From Synechococcus sp. RS9909 (GTDB taxonomy: Bacteria > Cyanobacteriota > Cyanobacteriia > PCC-6307 > Cyanobiaceae): 64,000 nucleotides of DNA. The stretch spans positions 1,302,001-1,366,000 of the forward strand of contig NZ_CP047943.1 in the NCBI RefSeq assembly GCF_014279595.1, in the 5' to 3' direction. Under the pieces are notes generated by a model that saw only the letters and a program-made list of their open reading frames with translations, was not told where the DNA came from and did no database searches. Position numbers and translations under genes: made by a program. Shown piece after piece: positions 26,154 to 33,903 of the stretch (position 1 is the first letter of the stretch; each line of letters starts with the position of its first letter).

Positions 26154-27233
26154 CTAACCGATTGCAGGTGCTGTGAGCGCCACGGGTTGACTGTCGACCG
26201 CTGCCAGATCGAGCGGGAAGTTATGCACGTTGCGTTCATGCATCGCTTCGATGCCAAGACCGCCACGGTTGAGCATATCGGCCCAGGTGCTGATTACCCG
26301 ACCCTGGTTGTCGAGGATCGACTGATTGAAGTTGAAGCCATTGACGTTGAAGGAGAAGCTCACCACCGCCATGGAGGCGAACCAGATGCCGATCACCGGC
26401 CAGGCCGCCAGGAAGAAGTGAAGGCTGCGGCTGTTGTTGAAGGAGGCGTATTGGAAGATCAGGCGACCGAAGTAACCGTGGGCAGCCACGATGTTGTAGG
26501 TCTCTTCTTCCTGGCCGAATTTGTAGCCCCGGTTCTGGGATTCCGCTTCGGTGGTTTCACGCACCAGGGAGGAGGTCACCAGGGAGCCGTGCATGGCGGA
26601 GAAGAGGGCTCCACCAAAGACGCCGGCCACACCCACCATGTGGAAGGGGTGCATGAGCACGTTGTGTTCCGCCTGGAGCACCAGCATGAAATTGAAGGTG
26701 CCGGAAATACCGAGGGGCAGGGGATCGGAGAAGGAGCCCTGGCCGATGGCATACACGAGCAACACGGCGGTAGCTGCAGCCACAGGGGCGCTGTAGGCAA
26801 CGGCGATCCAGGGGCGCATGCCAAGGCGATAGGAGAGTTCCCACTCGCGCCCCATGTAGGCGTAGATGCCGATCAGGAAGTGGAAGATGATCAGCTGATA
26901 GGGGCCGCCGTTGTAGAGCCACTCATCGAGGCTGGAGGCTTCCCAGATCGGATAGAGGTGCAGTCCGATCGCGTTGGAGGTGGGCACCACCGCTGCGGTG
27001 ATGATGTTGTTGCCATAGAGCAACGAACCGGTCACGGGCTCGCGCACGCCGTCGATATCAACGGGGGGTGCGGCGATGAAGGCGAGGATGAAGCAGATGG
27101 CTGCCGTGAGCAGGCAGGGAATCATCAGCACACCGAACCAGCCGATGTAGAGGCGGTTGTCGGTGCTGGTGATCCAGTTCTTGAAGGCATCCCAGGAGCC
27201 AACGCGCCTGCGGGACAGGGTTGTTGAAGACAT
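26154..27233 (-). CDS. psbA: Photosystem II D1 protein, D1' (low-oxygen) isoform
   Basis: A 359-residue D1. Five helices and all oxygen-evolving ligands are present: Asp170, Glu189, His332, Glu333, His337, Asp342, Ala344, plus Tyr161, His190, His198, His215 and His272. Numbering has no gaps against standard D1. At the positions that mark the micro-oxic D1' group it has Ala80 (for Gly), Leu158 (for Phe) and Ala286 (for Thr). It also has Glu130 (high-light type), Ala144 (for Cys), Ala162 (for Pro) and Pro171-Leu172 after Asp170. Because the Mn ligands are intact it is a working D1 variant, not a rogue D1. Low oxygen is known to induce such genes elsewhere. Confidence 0.95.
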   Translation of the reverse strand: MSSTTLSRRRVGSWDAFKNWITSTDNRLYIGWFGVLMIPCLLTAAICFILAFIAAPPVDIDGVREPVTGSLLYGNNIITAAVVPTSNAIGLHLYPIWEASSLDEWLYNGGPYQLIIFHFLIGIYAYMGREWELSYRLGMRPWIAVAYSAPVAAATAVLLVYAIGQGSFSDPLPLGISGTFNFMLVLQAEHNVLMHPFHMVGVAGVFGGALFSAMHGSLVTSSLVRETTEAESQNRGYKFGQEEETYNIVAAHGYFGRLIFQYASFNNSRSLHFFLAAWPVIGIWFASMAVVSFSFNVNGFNFNQSILDNQGRVISTWADMLNRGGLGIEAMHERNVHNFPLDLAAVDSQPVALTAPAIG

Positions 27234-27268
27234 GAGGTAAGGAAGACAGGATGGGAACAGGCGGTGAA

Positions 27269-27306
27269 GAAAAATCCTCCGATCGGCTGGGGGCTGAGCG
27301 GAGGAT
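27269..27306 (-). promoter_or_regulatory. Hairpin plus U-run in the psbA leader
   Basis: On the minus strand ATCCTCCG (27306-27299) pairs perfectly with CGGAGGAT (27281-27274), a stem of 8 bp with a 17-base loop, followed at once by TTTTTC. It sits between the likely promoter (TTATAA near 27321-27326) and the ATG. It looks like an intrinsic terminator or attenuator. Confidence 0.5.
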
Positions 27307-27364
27307 CACCGTCCCATTCACTTATAACAGTAGCGCAATGACGTGCAGATGGGGAGTTTTGGCG

Positions 27365-27862
27365 ATGCGTACAAACGCTCAATTGTTCAGACGACCGGCC
27401 CAGGTGCTGTTGGCTCTGGTCCTCAGCCTTCTCGTGGTCCTGGGGGCAGTGGCCGCCACCAGCGCGGCCGCCCAGCGCTATCGCCTTCACGACCAGAACG
27501 GTGAGGCCTGGCTCGCTGTGGTGATCGAGACTGAGCCAGCGGATGCCATCCCCTGGCAGCTGCGGCTCACGGCCAGCGGCATGGACCAGCACCTGGACCA
27601 CAGCGCCCCCCTCGCCCTGGCGGATGGCGTGGACCAGACCTGGTCGCTCAGCAACACCAGCGCCATGATGGTGCCTTCAGAGCAGGCCGCGTTACCGGCC
27701 GGTTCGGCCCAGTTCAGCCTGGAAGAGCTCGATCCGGCGCCCTCGGAGAGCCGTCCCCTGCTGTTGCACATCCCCCTGGAGTCGGGGGGCGAAGCCGTGA
27801 TCATCAGCGACCCAGCCCTCACCGCAGCGTTGCATCGGGCTGGTGTTGCCTCGGATCACTGA
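27365..27862 (+). CDS. Exported DUF3122-like protein
   Basis: A 165-residue protein from ATG 27365, chosen for the GGGGAG box 8 bases upstream. The N-terminal hydrophobic helix LLALVLSLLVVLGAVAATSA is a signal peptide or anchor. The mature start QRYRLHDQNGEAWLAVVIE, then LRLTASG and HSAPLALADG, resembles cyanobacterial DUF3122 (short beta-rich lumenal or periplasmic proteins). It is divergent from psbA and convergent with the pentapeptide gene. Confidence 0.65.
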   Translation: MRTNAQLFRRPAQVLLALVLSLLVVLGAVAATSAAAQRYRLHDQNGEAWLAVVIETEPADAIPWQLRLTASGMDQHLDHSAPLALADGVDQTWSLSNTSAMMVPSEQAALPAGSAQFSLEELDPAPSESRPLLLHIPLESGGEAVIISDPALTAALHRAGVASDH

Positions 27863-28521
27863 GCCCGTTCTTCAGGCAGAAAAGCGCCATCCAGCACCGT
27901 TCCGCTCAGATCGGCGCTGCGCAGGCGCGTGTCGCGCAGGTCGCAGCCACTCAGGTCGGCACCGCGCAGGTCGGCCCCACTGAGATCAGCGCCATAGAGG
28001 CAGCTGTGTCGCAAGTTGGCGCCCTGCAGGTTCACCCCCTGGAGCAGGGCAAAGCTGAGATCGGCGGCAGCGAAATCGGCGCCGCCGAGATCGGTGAGCT
28101 GGTCGAGCCCGGAGCGGAAATCCGCTTCCACCAGGCGGGCGCCGCGCCAGAGGCTTCCGGCGGCCACCACGCCCCGCAGGCAGCAGCGGTGCAGGAAGGC
28201 GCCACTGAAATCGGCCTTCTGCAGGCGGGAGCCGGAGAGGTCGGCGTCATGCCAGGAGGAGCCCTGGGCGAGCACGCCGGAGAGATCGGCGCCCCAGATC
28301 AGCGACTGCTGGAAGCAGCAGCCTTCAATGTTGGTGCCGGCCAAGCAGGCGTGGCCGAAACGGGCCTCCTTGAAACAGCCGCCGTGAAGATCACATCCGG
28401 CCAGATCGAGATCGACGCCATCAATCTCACCGAGGCGCAGACCAGGAAATCGGGTCTGCCCGGAGTTCAGTTGATCCCGCAGCTCCTCGACCGTGGTAGG
28501 CAGGGCGCTGAAACCAGCCAT
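27856..28521 (-). CDS. Pentapeptide-repeat protein
   Basis: A 221-residue protein. After about 35 N-terminal residues the rest is pentapeptides of the form A(D/N)LxG, for example GADLSGADLRGADLSGCDLR and VNLQGANLRHSCLYGADL, which fold into a right-handed quadrilateral beta-helix. Six or more cysteines (CCFQQ, HRCCLRG) are unusual for the family and could be redox-active or bind metal. It overlaps the ArsR-type regulator by one base (TGATG), so the two form an operon. Confidence 0.88.
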   Translation of the reverse strand: MAGFSALPTTVEELRDQLNSGQTRFPGLRLGEIDGVDLDLAGCDLHGGCFKEARFGHACLAGTNIEGCCFQQSLIWGADLSGVLAQGSSWHDADLSGSRLQKADFSGAFLHRCCLRGVVAAGSLWRGARLVEADFRSGLDQLTDLGGADFAAADLSFALLQGVNLQGANLRHSCLYGADLSGADLRGADLSGCDLRDTRLRSADLSGTVLDGAFLPEERAQ

Positions 28522-28826
28522 CAAACGATGGCGCTGAGGGCATCGAGCTGTTGACGCCGGGAGGCGAGCAACAGCTTCTCGGCCTGGGCCACGAAGCGGA
28601 ACACCGAGCGATCGATCACGTCGTAGAACACCAGCGATCCTTCCGGGCGACGCTCCACCACGCCGGCGATCGTGAGCAGTTTGAGGTGCTTGGAAACCAG
28701 GGCCTGGCTCAGACCGGTTTTCTCCACCACGGCGGTGACATTGATCGGCCCATCGCGCAGGGCTTCCAAGACCGCCAGACGGTTGGGTTCGGAAAAGACC
28801 TTGAAATAATCGGCGAGATGCTCCAT
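28521..28826 (-). CDS. ArsR-family winged-helix regulator
   Basis: A 101-residue regulator: ADYFKVFSEPNRLAVLEALR, then EKTGLSQALVSKHLKLL (recognition helix) and the wing ERRPEGSLVFYDV. It has no cysteine, so it lacks the ELCVCDL metal site and the Cys pair of sulfide sensors. The signal is unknown. It is divergent from the cyclase operon with about 100 bases between them, which makes it the prime candidate regulator of the low-oxygen genes. Elsewhere a MarR-type Fe-S protein (ChlR) does that job. Confidence 0.88.
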   Translation of the reverse strand: MEHLADYFKVFSEPNRLAVLEALRDGPINVTAVVEKTGLSQALVSKHLKLLTIAGVVERRPEGSLVFYDVIDRSVFRFVAQAEKLLLASRRQQLDALSAIV

Positions 28827-28906
28827 CGGGCCGCGTCACAAGCTTCAGACGCAATCATCATGGCACGGATCCGTTGATCGCCGATTCCGTGTCATCACGC
28901 TTTCGT

Positions 28907-28915
28907 TATGGCATA
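28907..28915. promoter_or_regulatory. TATGGCATA motif before the cyclase operon
   Basis: TATG-G-CATA is a perfect short inverted repeat 15 bases upstream of the first ATG of the cyclase. The core ATGGCATA recurs in the ho2 promoter at 31757-31764, and a partial copy CATGGCA lies at 28859-28865. It could be a regulator site overlapping the -10 region. Confidence 0.4.
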
Positions 28916-28929
28916 GTCCTCGAAGCGAC

Positions 28930-29994
28930 ATGCCCTGCGCTCTCGACGCCATGACAGCCACCACCAGCGGAGCACCGGCGGCTCCCCATCTTCGTGAAGA
29001 CCTGCTCACACCTCGCTTCTACACCACGGAGATCGCCAAGGCCGCCCGCACGGATCTCGAGGAGCAGCGCTCCTCCTTCGAGGCGATGCTCAGTGAAATG
29101 GAGGCCGACTACAACCGCGATCACTTCGATCGGCGTGCCCCGCTGGATCGCCTGCGCGACCTCAATCCCGAGCAGAAGACGGCGTATGAAAGCTATCTGG
29201 TGCGCTCCTGCGTGTCTGAATTCTCCGGCTTTCTCCTGTTCAAGGAGCTCTCCCGCCAGCTGCGCGACGCCAAGCGCCCGGAGCTCAGCCGTCTGTTCAA
29301 CCTGATGGCCCGCGATGAGGCTCGCCACGCCGGCTTCCTGAACCGGGCCCTGGTGGCGGAAGGGATCGAAATCGACCTGCCCTCCCTCAGTGGCAAGCGA
29401 CCGATCACCTGGTTCCCGCTCAACTGGGTGCTCTATTCGGTGTATCTCTCCGAGAAGATCGGCTACTGGCGCTACATCCTGATCGACCGACATCTCAAGG
29501 CCCATACGGAGAACGCCTTCGCGCCACTGTTTGATTTCTTCGAGCCCTGGTGTCAGGACGAAAACCGCCATGGCGACATTTTCAACATGCTGATCCGTTG
29601 TTGGCCTGGCCTCAACAGCGGCCTGCGCGGCTCCCTGCTCAGCCGCTTCTTTCTCTGGAGCGTGTTCCTGACCCACAGCCTCACGGTGTGTGAGCGCGGT
29701 GACTTCTACCGTCTGCTCGGCATGGATCCCGACCGCTTCGATGCGGAGGTGATGCGCCAAACCAATCGCACGGCCCGGCGCGCCTTCCCCCGGGTGTTTG
29801 ATCTGGAGAACTCCCAGTTCCTGGCCCTGCGCGATCAACTGGTCGACACCTTCCGGCGCCTGAACAACAGCAAGCGGGATCAGCCAGGACTGGCCGGTGC
29901 CTGGACTCGCCTCGGCCTCAGGCTGCGCTTTGGTCAGTTGTTGCTGCGCCAGTTTCTGCAGCCGATGCAGGCCAGCAACGAGGTGGCGGCATGA
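28930..29994 (+). CDS. acsF: Mg-protoporphyrin IX monomethyl ester oxidative cyclase (second, low-O2 type)
   Basis: A 354-residue diiron enzyme that forms the fifth ring of chlorophyll using O2. Diiron motifs are present: VSEFSGFLLFKEL, NLMARDEARHAG and WCQDENRHGDIF. The conserved N-terminal LLTPRFYTTEIAKAART is also there. Cyanobacteria often have two copies, and the one next to ho2 and hemN (ChlAII) serves micro-oxic cells; the same company is seen here. ATG 28951 (MTATTSGAPA) is an alternative start. It overlaps the glycosyltransferase gene by 4 bases. Confidence 0.93.
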   Translation: MPCALDAMTATTSGAPAAPHLREDLLTPRFYTTEIAKAARTDLEEQRSSFEAMLSEMEADYNRDHFDRRAPLDRLRDLNPEQKTAYESYLVRSCVSEFSGFLLFKELSRQLRDAKRPELSRLFNLMARDEARHAGFLNRALVAEGIEIDLPSLSGKRPITWFPLNWVLYSVYLSEKIGYWRYILIDRHLKAHTENAFAPLFDFFEPWCQDENRHGDIFNMLIRCWPGLNSGLRGSLLSRFFLWSVFLTHSLTVCERGDFYRLLGMDPDRFDAEVMRQTNRTARRAFPRVFDLENSQFLALRDQLVDTFRRLNNSKRDQPGLAGAWTRLGLRLRFGQLLLRQFLQPMQASNEVAA

Positions 29995-30692
29995 CGCCCA
30001 CCGATCAATGTCCCCGCGTCTTCATCGGTTTTGATCCGCGCGAAGACGTGGCGGTGAATGTGCTCACCGATTCGATGCAGCGCCACGCCAGCGTGCCGGT
30101 GCAGATCGCCCAGATCCGCCTCTCCCAGCTGCGCTCGGTGTACACCCGGCCGCACAATCCACTGCAGAGCACGGAGTTCTCCTTCAGTCGCTTTCTGGTG
30201 CCCTGGCTCTGCGGCTACGAGGGTTGGGCTCTCTTCATCGATGCCGACATGCTCTGCCTCGGTGATCTGGCAGAACTCTGGGCCCTGCGCGACGACCGCT
30301 ATGCGGTGCAGTTGGTCAAGCATCAGCACGACTGCGAGTCGGGCACCAAATTCCAGGGCATGCCCCAGACCCCCTATCGCCGCAAGAACTGGTCGTCGGT
30401 GATGTTGTTCAACTGTGGGCGCTGCAGGGCACTCACCCCCCAGGTGGTGAACACGGCCAGCGGTCTGGAGCTGCACCAGTTCCAGTGGCTCGAGGATGAC
30501 GCAATCGGCGAACTGCCGCCGCAATGGAATGTGCTGGTGGGCGTGCAGGACGTTCCAGAAGACGCCCGCATTCTCCATTACACCCTGGGCGGTCCCTGGT
30601 TTGACGACTGCCAGACCATGCCTCGCTCCGAGCTCTGGACGCAGGCCCGCGAGGCCCTCAACCACCCTTTAGCGCTTCAAGCTTCTTCGTGA
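29991..30692 (+). CDS. GT-A-like glycosyltransferase family protein
   Basis: A 233-residue soluble protein: VFIGFDPREDVAVNVL, the conserved run TEFSFSRFLVPWLCGYEGW, a DxD-type FIDADMLCLGDL, then GTKFQGMPQTPYRRKNWSSV and MLFNCGRC. This is the GT-A fold with a metal-binding DxD, like GT8-type enzymes; donor and acceptor are unknown. It overlaps the cyclase upstream (ATGA) and the oxygenase downstream (TGATG), so the three proteins are made together. Its role among tetrapyrrole genes is unclear. Confidence 0.75.
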   Translation: MTPTDQCPRVFIGFDPREDVAVNVLTDSMQRHASVPVQIAQIRLSQLRSVYTRPHNPLQSTEFSFSRFLVPWLCGYEGWALFIDADMLCLGDLAELWALRDDRYAVQLVKHQHDCESGTKFQGMPQTPYRRKNWSSVMLFNCGRCRALTPQVVNTASGLELHQFQWLEDDAIGELPPQWNVLVGVQDVPEDARILHYTLGGPWFDDCQTMPRSELWTQAREALNHPLALQASS

Positions 30693-31372
30693 TGACCCAG
30701 CTCGACTTTGCCAGTGCGGCCTACCGCGAGGCCTACAGCCGGATCAACGGCGTTGTGATTGTGGGCGAAGGTCTCGCCAATCGCCATTTCCAGATGTTGG
30801 CGCGGCGCATTCCCGCTGATCGCGACGAGCTGCAGCGGCTCGGACGCATGGAGGGAGACCATGCCAGCGCCTTTGTGGGCTGTGGTCGCAACCTCGGTGT
30901 GGTGGCCGATCTGCCCCTGGCCCGGCGCCTGTTTCAGCCCCTCCATGATCTGTTCAAACGCCACGACCACGACGGCAATCGGGCCGAATGCCTGGTGATC
31001 CAGGGGTTGATCGTGGAATGTTTCGCCGTGGCGGCTTACCGCCACTACCTGCCGGTGGCCGATGCCTACGCCCGGCCGATCACCGCAGCGGTGATGAACG
31101 ATGAATCGGAACACCTCGACTACGCTGAGACCTGGCTGCAGCGCCATTTCGATCAGGTGAAGGCCCGGGTCAGCGCGGTGGTGGTGGAGGCGTTGCCGCT
31201 CACCCTGGCGATGTTGCAATCGCTTGCTGCAGACATGCGACAGATCGGCATGGATCCGGTGGAGACCCTGGCCAGCTTCAGTGAACTGTTTCGGGAAGCG
31301 TTGGAATCGGTGGGGTTTGAGGCTGTGGAGGCCAGGCGACTGCTGATGCGAGCGGCCGCCCGGATGGTCTGA
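30692..31372 (+). CDS. Aldehyde-deformylating oxygenase paralogue
   Basis: A 226-residue ferritin-like diiron protein. It starts with AYREAYSRINGVVIVGEG, as aldehyde-deformylating oxygenase (ADO) does. All six iron ligands of the characterised enzyme can be placed: Glu in VGEG, Glu and His in RMEGDH, Glu in LIVECFA, and Glu and His in NDESEH. ADO turns fatty aldehydes into alkanes plus formate using O2. The usual partner, acyl-ACP reductase, is not adjacent, and several second-shell residues differ (MEQRH becomes MEGDH), so this is probably a second copy with a changed role. GTG 30689 is an alternative start. Confidence 0.85.
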   Translation: MTQLDFASAAYREAYSRINGVVIVGEGLANRHFQMLARRIPADRDELQRLGRMEGDHASAFVGCGRNLGVVADLPLARRLFQPLHDLFKRHDHDGNRAECLVIQGLIVECFAVAAYRHYLPVADAYARPITAAVMNDESEHLDYAETWLQRHFDQVKARVSAVVVEALPLTLAMLQSLAADMRQIGMDPVETLASFSELFREALESVGFEAVEARRLLMRAAARMV

Positions 31373-31385
31373 TCGCTTGGCCTGA

Positions 31386-31724
31386 TCAATCCAGGGCCGC
31401 AGGGGCAGCCGCCGGAGGCAGCCCACTGGCATTGCGGTTGAGCCACTCCGGTTCGAGCGACAGGGGTTGGGGGGCGACGCCGAAGCGAAGCTGCAGCCAG
31501 GAGGCCACGCTGGGATCCTGCACCACCACCGCCTCCCGACCGGCCACACCGAACACCCCTTCCGACCAGGCCTCGGGGAGATACCAGATCCCGGCGTCGC
31601 TGGGGGAGGAATGGGCGTGGCGTTCCTTGATCAGTTCGCGCAACTGGCCATCGCCACTGAGGCGCCCGACGGGGGCGACCAGAGCCTGCAGGCCGGAGGA
31701 GGAGTTCTGAGGGGCGCGAGTCAT
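31386..31724 (-). CDS. Small conserved-looking protein of unknown function
   Basis: A 112-residue protein from ATG 31724 (MTRAPQNSSSGLQALVAP). It has a globular core (GIWYLPEAWSEGVFGVAGRE, VVVQDPSVASWLQLRFG) and a low-complexity Ala/Pro tail. It has no signal peptide and no cysteine. It is divergent from ho2 across the shared promoter region and convergent with the oxygenase. I do not recognise it. Its position inside the low-oxygen cluster hints at a linked role. Confidence 0.6.
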   Translation of the reverse strand: MTRAPQNSSSGLQALVAPVGRLSGDGQLRELIKERHAHSSPSDAGIWYLPEAWSEGVFGVAGREAVVVQDPSVASWLQLRFGVAPQPLSLEPEWLNRNASGLPPAAAPAALD

Positions 31725-31749
31725 GACAACAGACAACAATCCGAAAACA

Positions 31750-31779
31750 TTGAACCATGGCATAACGGCAGCGTATTAA
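31750..31779 (+). promoter_or_regulatory. Promoter of ho2 with embedded ATGGCATA motif
   Basis: TTGAAC (31750-31755), an 18-base spacer and TATTAA (31774-31779) make a sigma-70-type promoter, 27 bases before the ATG. The spacer contains ATGGCATA (31757-31764), shared with the cyclase promoter. A second TTGACA at 31782 lies too close to the ATG to serve as a -35. Confidence 0.5.
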
Positions 31780-31806
31780 CGTTGACACATTGGTTGCTTC
31801 GTTGCC

Positions 31807-32487
31807 ATGACCGCCAGCCACTCGATTTCCGATCACGCCAAGCCCGCCGATGCCGACATGCGTCGCGGCTTTGGCCCCAGGGTGCGCAAGCTGCACAGCC
31901 GAATCGGCAAAGCGCATCACAAGGCCGAAGGCATGACCTTCTCCAGGGCCCTTCTCGCCGGTGATGCGTCGCCTCGCCAGCTGGCGGCCCTGATGCGGGC
32001 GCTGGCGCCGGCCTATGCCTTCCTTGAGCAGGAAGGGCCCGATCTGGCCTTCTCGCTCGGATCCGATTCGATTCCCTGGCACGATCTGGCCCGCACCACC
32101 GCCCTGTGCCACGACCTTGCCATCCTCGCCAGTGTTACCGCCACGCCGGCATCGGCGGCGGCGGCGATCTGGATGGAGCAATTGCAGCAGTTGGCCCGCC
32201 AGGCCCCCCATCGGCTGATGGCCCATGTGTACGTGCGCTACGGCGGCGATCTCTCCGGCGGGCAGCAATTGGCGGCCCAGGCCAACGCCATCCTGCACAA
32301 GGCCGGCCTTCCCGCCCTCAGCTTCTGGTCGTTCTCGGCACCGATCACCGAGCTCAAGCTGGCGCTCCATGACGGCTTCGAAGAAATGGAACTGTCCGCA
32401 GCCGAGGAGGAGGAACTGCTGGATGAGGCGGTGCAGGCCTTCCACGCCACCCAGCGCCTGCTGGCGGAACTGGCCCAGCTCGACTGA
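31807..32487 (+). CDS. ho2: Heme oxygenase (HO2-like)
   Basis: A 226-residue enzyme that opens heme to biliverdin, releasing CO and iron, the first step to phycobilins. The proximal histidine lies in KAHHKAEGMTF, and the distal helix AHVYVRYGGDLSGGQQLA carries the flexible GG hinge. The N-terminal extension is slightly longer than in HO1. Its position directly before hemN and after acsF fits the low-oxygen-induced second isozyme. The hemN start follows after 41 bases. Confidence 0.93.
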   Translation: MTASHSISDHAKPADADMRRGFGPRVRKLHSRIGKAHHKAEGMTFSRALLAGDASPRQLAALMRALAPAYAFLEQEGPDLAFSLGSDSIPWHDLARTTALCHDLAILASVTATPASAAAAIWMEQLQQLARQAPHRLMAHVYVRYGGDLSGGQQLAAQANAILHKAGLPALSFWSFSAPITELKLALHDGFEEMELSAAEEEELLDEAVQAFHATQRLLAELAQLD

Positions 32488-32528
32488 TCACCCCAAAGCA
32501 CCTCCACCGCCAACACCCAGCCATCGCC

Positions 32529-33890
32529 ATGACAGCAACGCCCCAGACCAGCCGTGCCCTCGCCTTGCTGCTCAAACACGATCGGCCGGTGCCCCGCTAC
32601 ACCAGCTACCCCACCGCCGCTGCGTTTTGCGCCGATGTTGGCGACCTCCAGTTGCGGCAACAGCTGGCGGACGTCACAGACGCGCCCCTGTCGCTGTATG
32701 TCCATGTGCCCTTCTGTCGCCATGCCTGCTGGTACTGCGGCTGCAACCGGATCACCACCCAGCTCGGTTCCAAGGTGGTGGAGCCCTATCTCGCCTCGTT
32801 GGCACAGGAACTGGAGCTGATCACCGAGGCCATGCCCCAACGGCGGCGACTGTCGCAGATGCATTGGGGCGGCGGCACCCCGAACTATCTCAATCGCGAG
32901 GAAACGGCCCAGCTCTGGGAGTTGATTCGTCGCCATTTCGATTTCGACGACGACCTGGAGGCCTCGATTGAGGTCAACCCGGAAGGTCTCAGCCGCGATG
33001 CGGCCTGCCAGCTGCGGGAGCTGGGCTTCAACCGCATCAGTTTCGGCATCCAGGATGCGGATCCGGATGTGCAGAACGCCGTGAACCGGGTGGTGCCGGA
33101 AACCCAGTTGCGCTGCGCGATGCTCTGGCTACGGGAAGCGGGGTTCGAGAGTGTGAATGTGGATCTGATCTGTGGTCTGCCCCTCCAGACCCCGGAGCGC
33201 TTCCATCGCACGCTGGAGCTGGTGCAGGAGCTGCGTCCGGATCGGATCTCGCTCTTTTCCTTTGCCTACCTGCCCGAGCAGTTGCCGATGCAGCGGAAGA
33301 TTCAGGCGGAAGATCTCCCCAGCCAGCGGCAACGGCTGAGCATGCTCGAGCACGCCAATCAGCTTCTCTGCGCCAACGGCTACGACGCGATCGGCATGGA
33401 CCATTACGCGCTGCATGACGATGGTCTGGCGGAGGCCGCCCGGGAGGGCCGGCTGCATCGCAACTTTCAGGGCTACACCACTGGCGGTGAGCTGGATCTG
33501 CTCGGGATCGGGCCGAGCGCGATCAGCCAGTTCCGCCATCTGTTCAGCCAGAACGAACGGGATCTCAAGGCCTATGGCGCCGCTCTGGCCCAGGGGCAGT
33601 TGCCCGTGGAACGGGGTCTGGTGGTGACCGATCCGCAGGTGTTGCAGCGCCGAGAGCTGATCCGCGAGGTGATGTGTCAGTTTGAAGTGCAGCTGCCGCC
33701 AACCGGTTTTGAGCAGGAACTGGCTGATTTCAAGCGGTTGGCGTGCGATGGCTTGGTATGTCTGAGCCAGGGTGCCGATGGAAGCATCACCGTGCGCGTG
33801 ACCAAGGATGGCCGCTGGTTGATCCGCACGATCGCTGCCGTGTTGGATCCGAATCAACGGCACAAGGCCAGCGGCTCGCGGTTGATCTGA
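32529..33890 (+). CDS. hemN: Oxygen-independent coproporphyrinogen III oxidase
   Basis: A 453-residue radical SAM enzyme. PVPRYTSYPTA at the N-terminus is the true-HemN mark that separates it from HemW. The [4Fe-4S] site is VPFCRHACWYCGC, followed by HWGGGTPNYLN and the SAM-binding strand EVNPEGLS. It decarboxylates coproporphyrinogen III without O2, bypassing HemF in micro-oxic cells. The next gene begins 13 bases after its stop. Confidence 0.95.
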   Translation: MTATPQTSRALALLLKHDRPVPRYTSYPTAAAFCADVGDLQLRQQLADVTDAPLSLYVHVPFCRHACWYCGCNRITTQLGSKVVEPYLASLAQELELITEAMPQRRRLSQMHWGGGTPNYLNREETAQLWELIRRHFDFDDDLEASIEVNPEGLSRDAACQLRELGFNRISFGIQDADPDVQNAVNRVVPETQLRCAMLWLREAGFESVNVDLICGLPLQTPERFHRTLELVQELRPDRISLFSFAYLPEQLPMQRKIQAEDLPSQRQRLSMLEHANQLLCANGYDAIGMDHYALHDDGLAEAAREGRLHRNFQGYTTGGELDLLGIGPSAISQFRHLFSQNERDLKAYGAALAQGQLPVERGLVVTDPQVLQRRELIREVMCQFEVQLPPTGFEQELADFKRLACDGLVCLSQGADGSITVRVTKDGRWLIRTIAAVLDPNQRHKASGSRLI

Positions 33891-33903
33891 GCAGGCCGCG
33901 GTG

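Noticed and set aside
26187-27227. A long plus-strand frame opposite psbA
   Set aside because: Pure shadow of the psbA coding strand.
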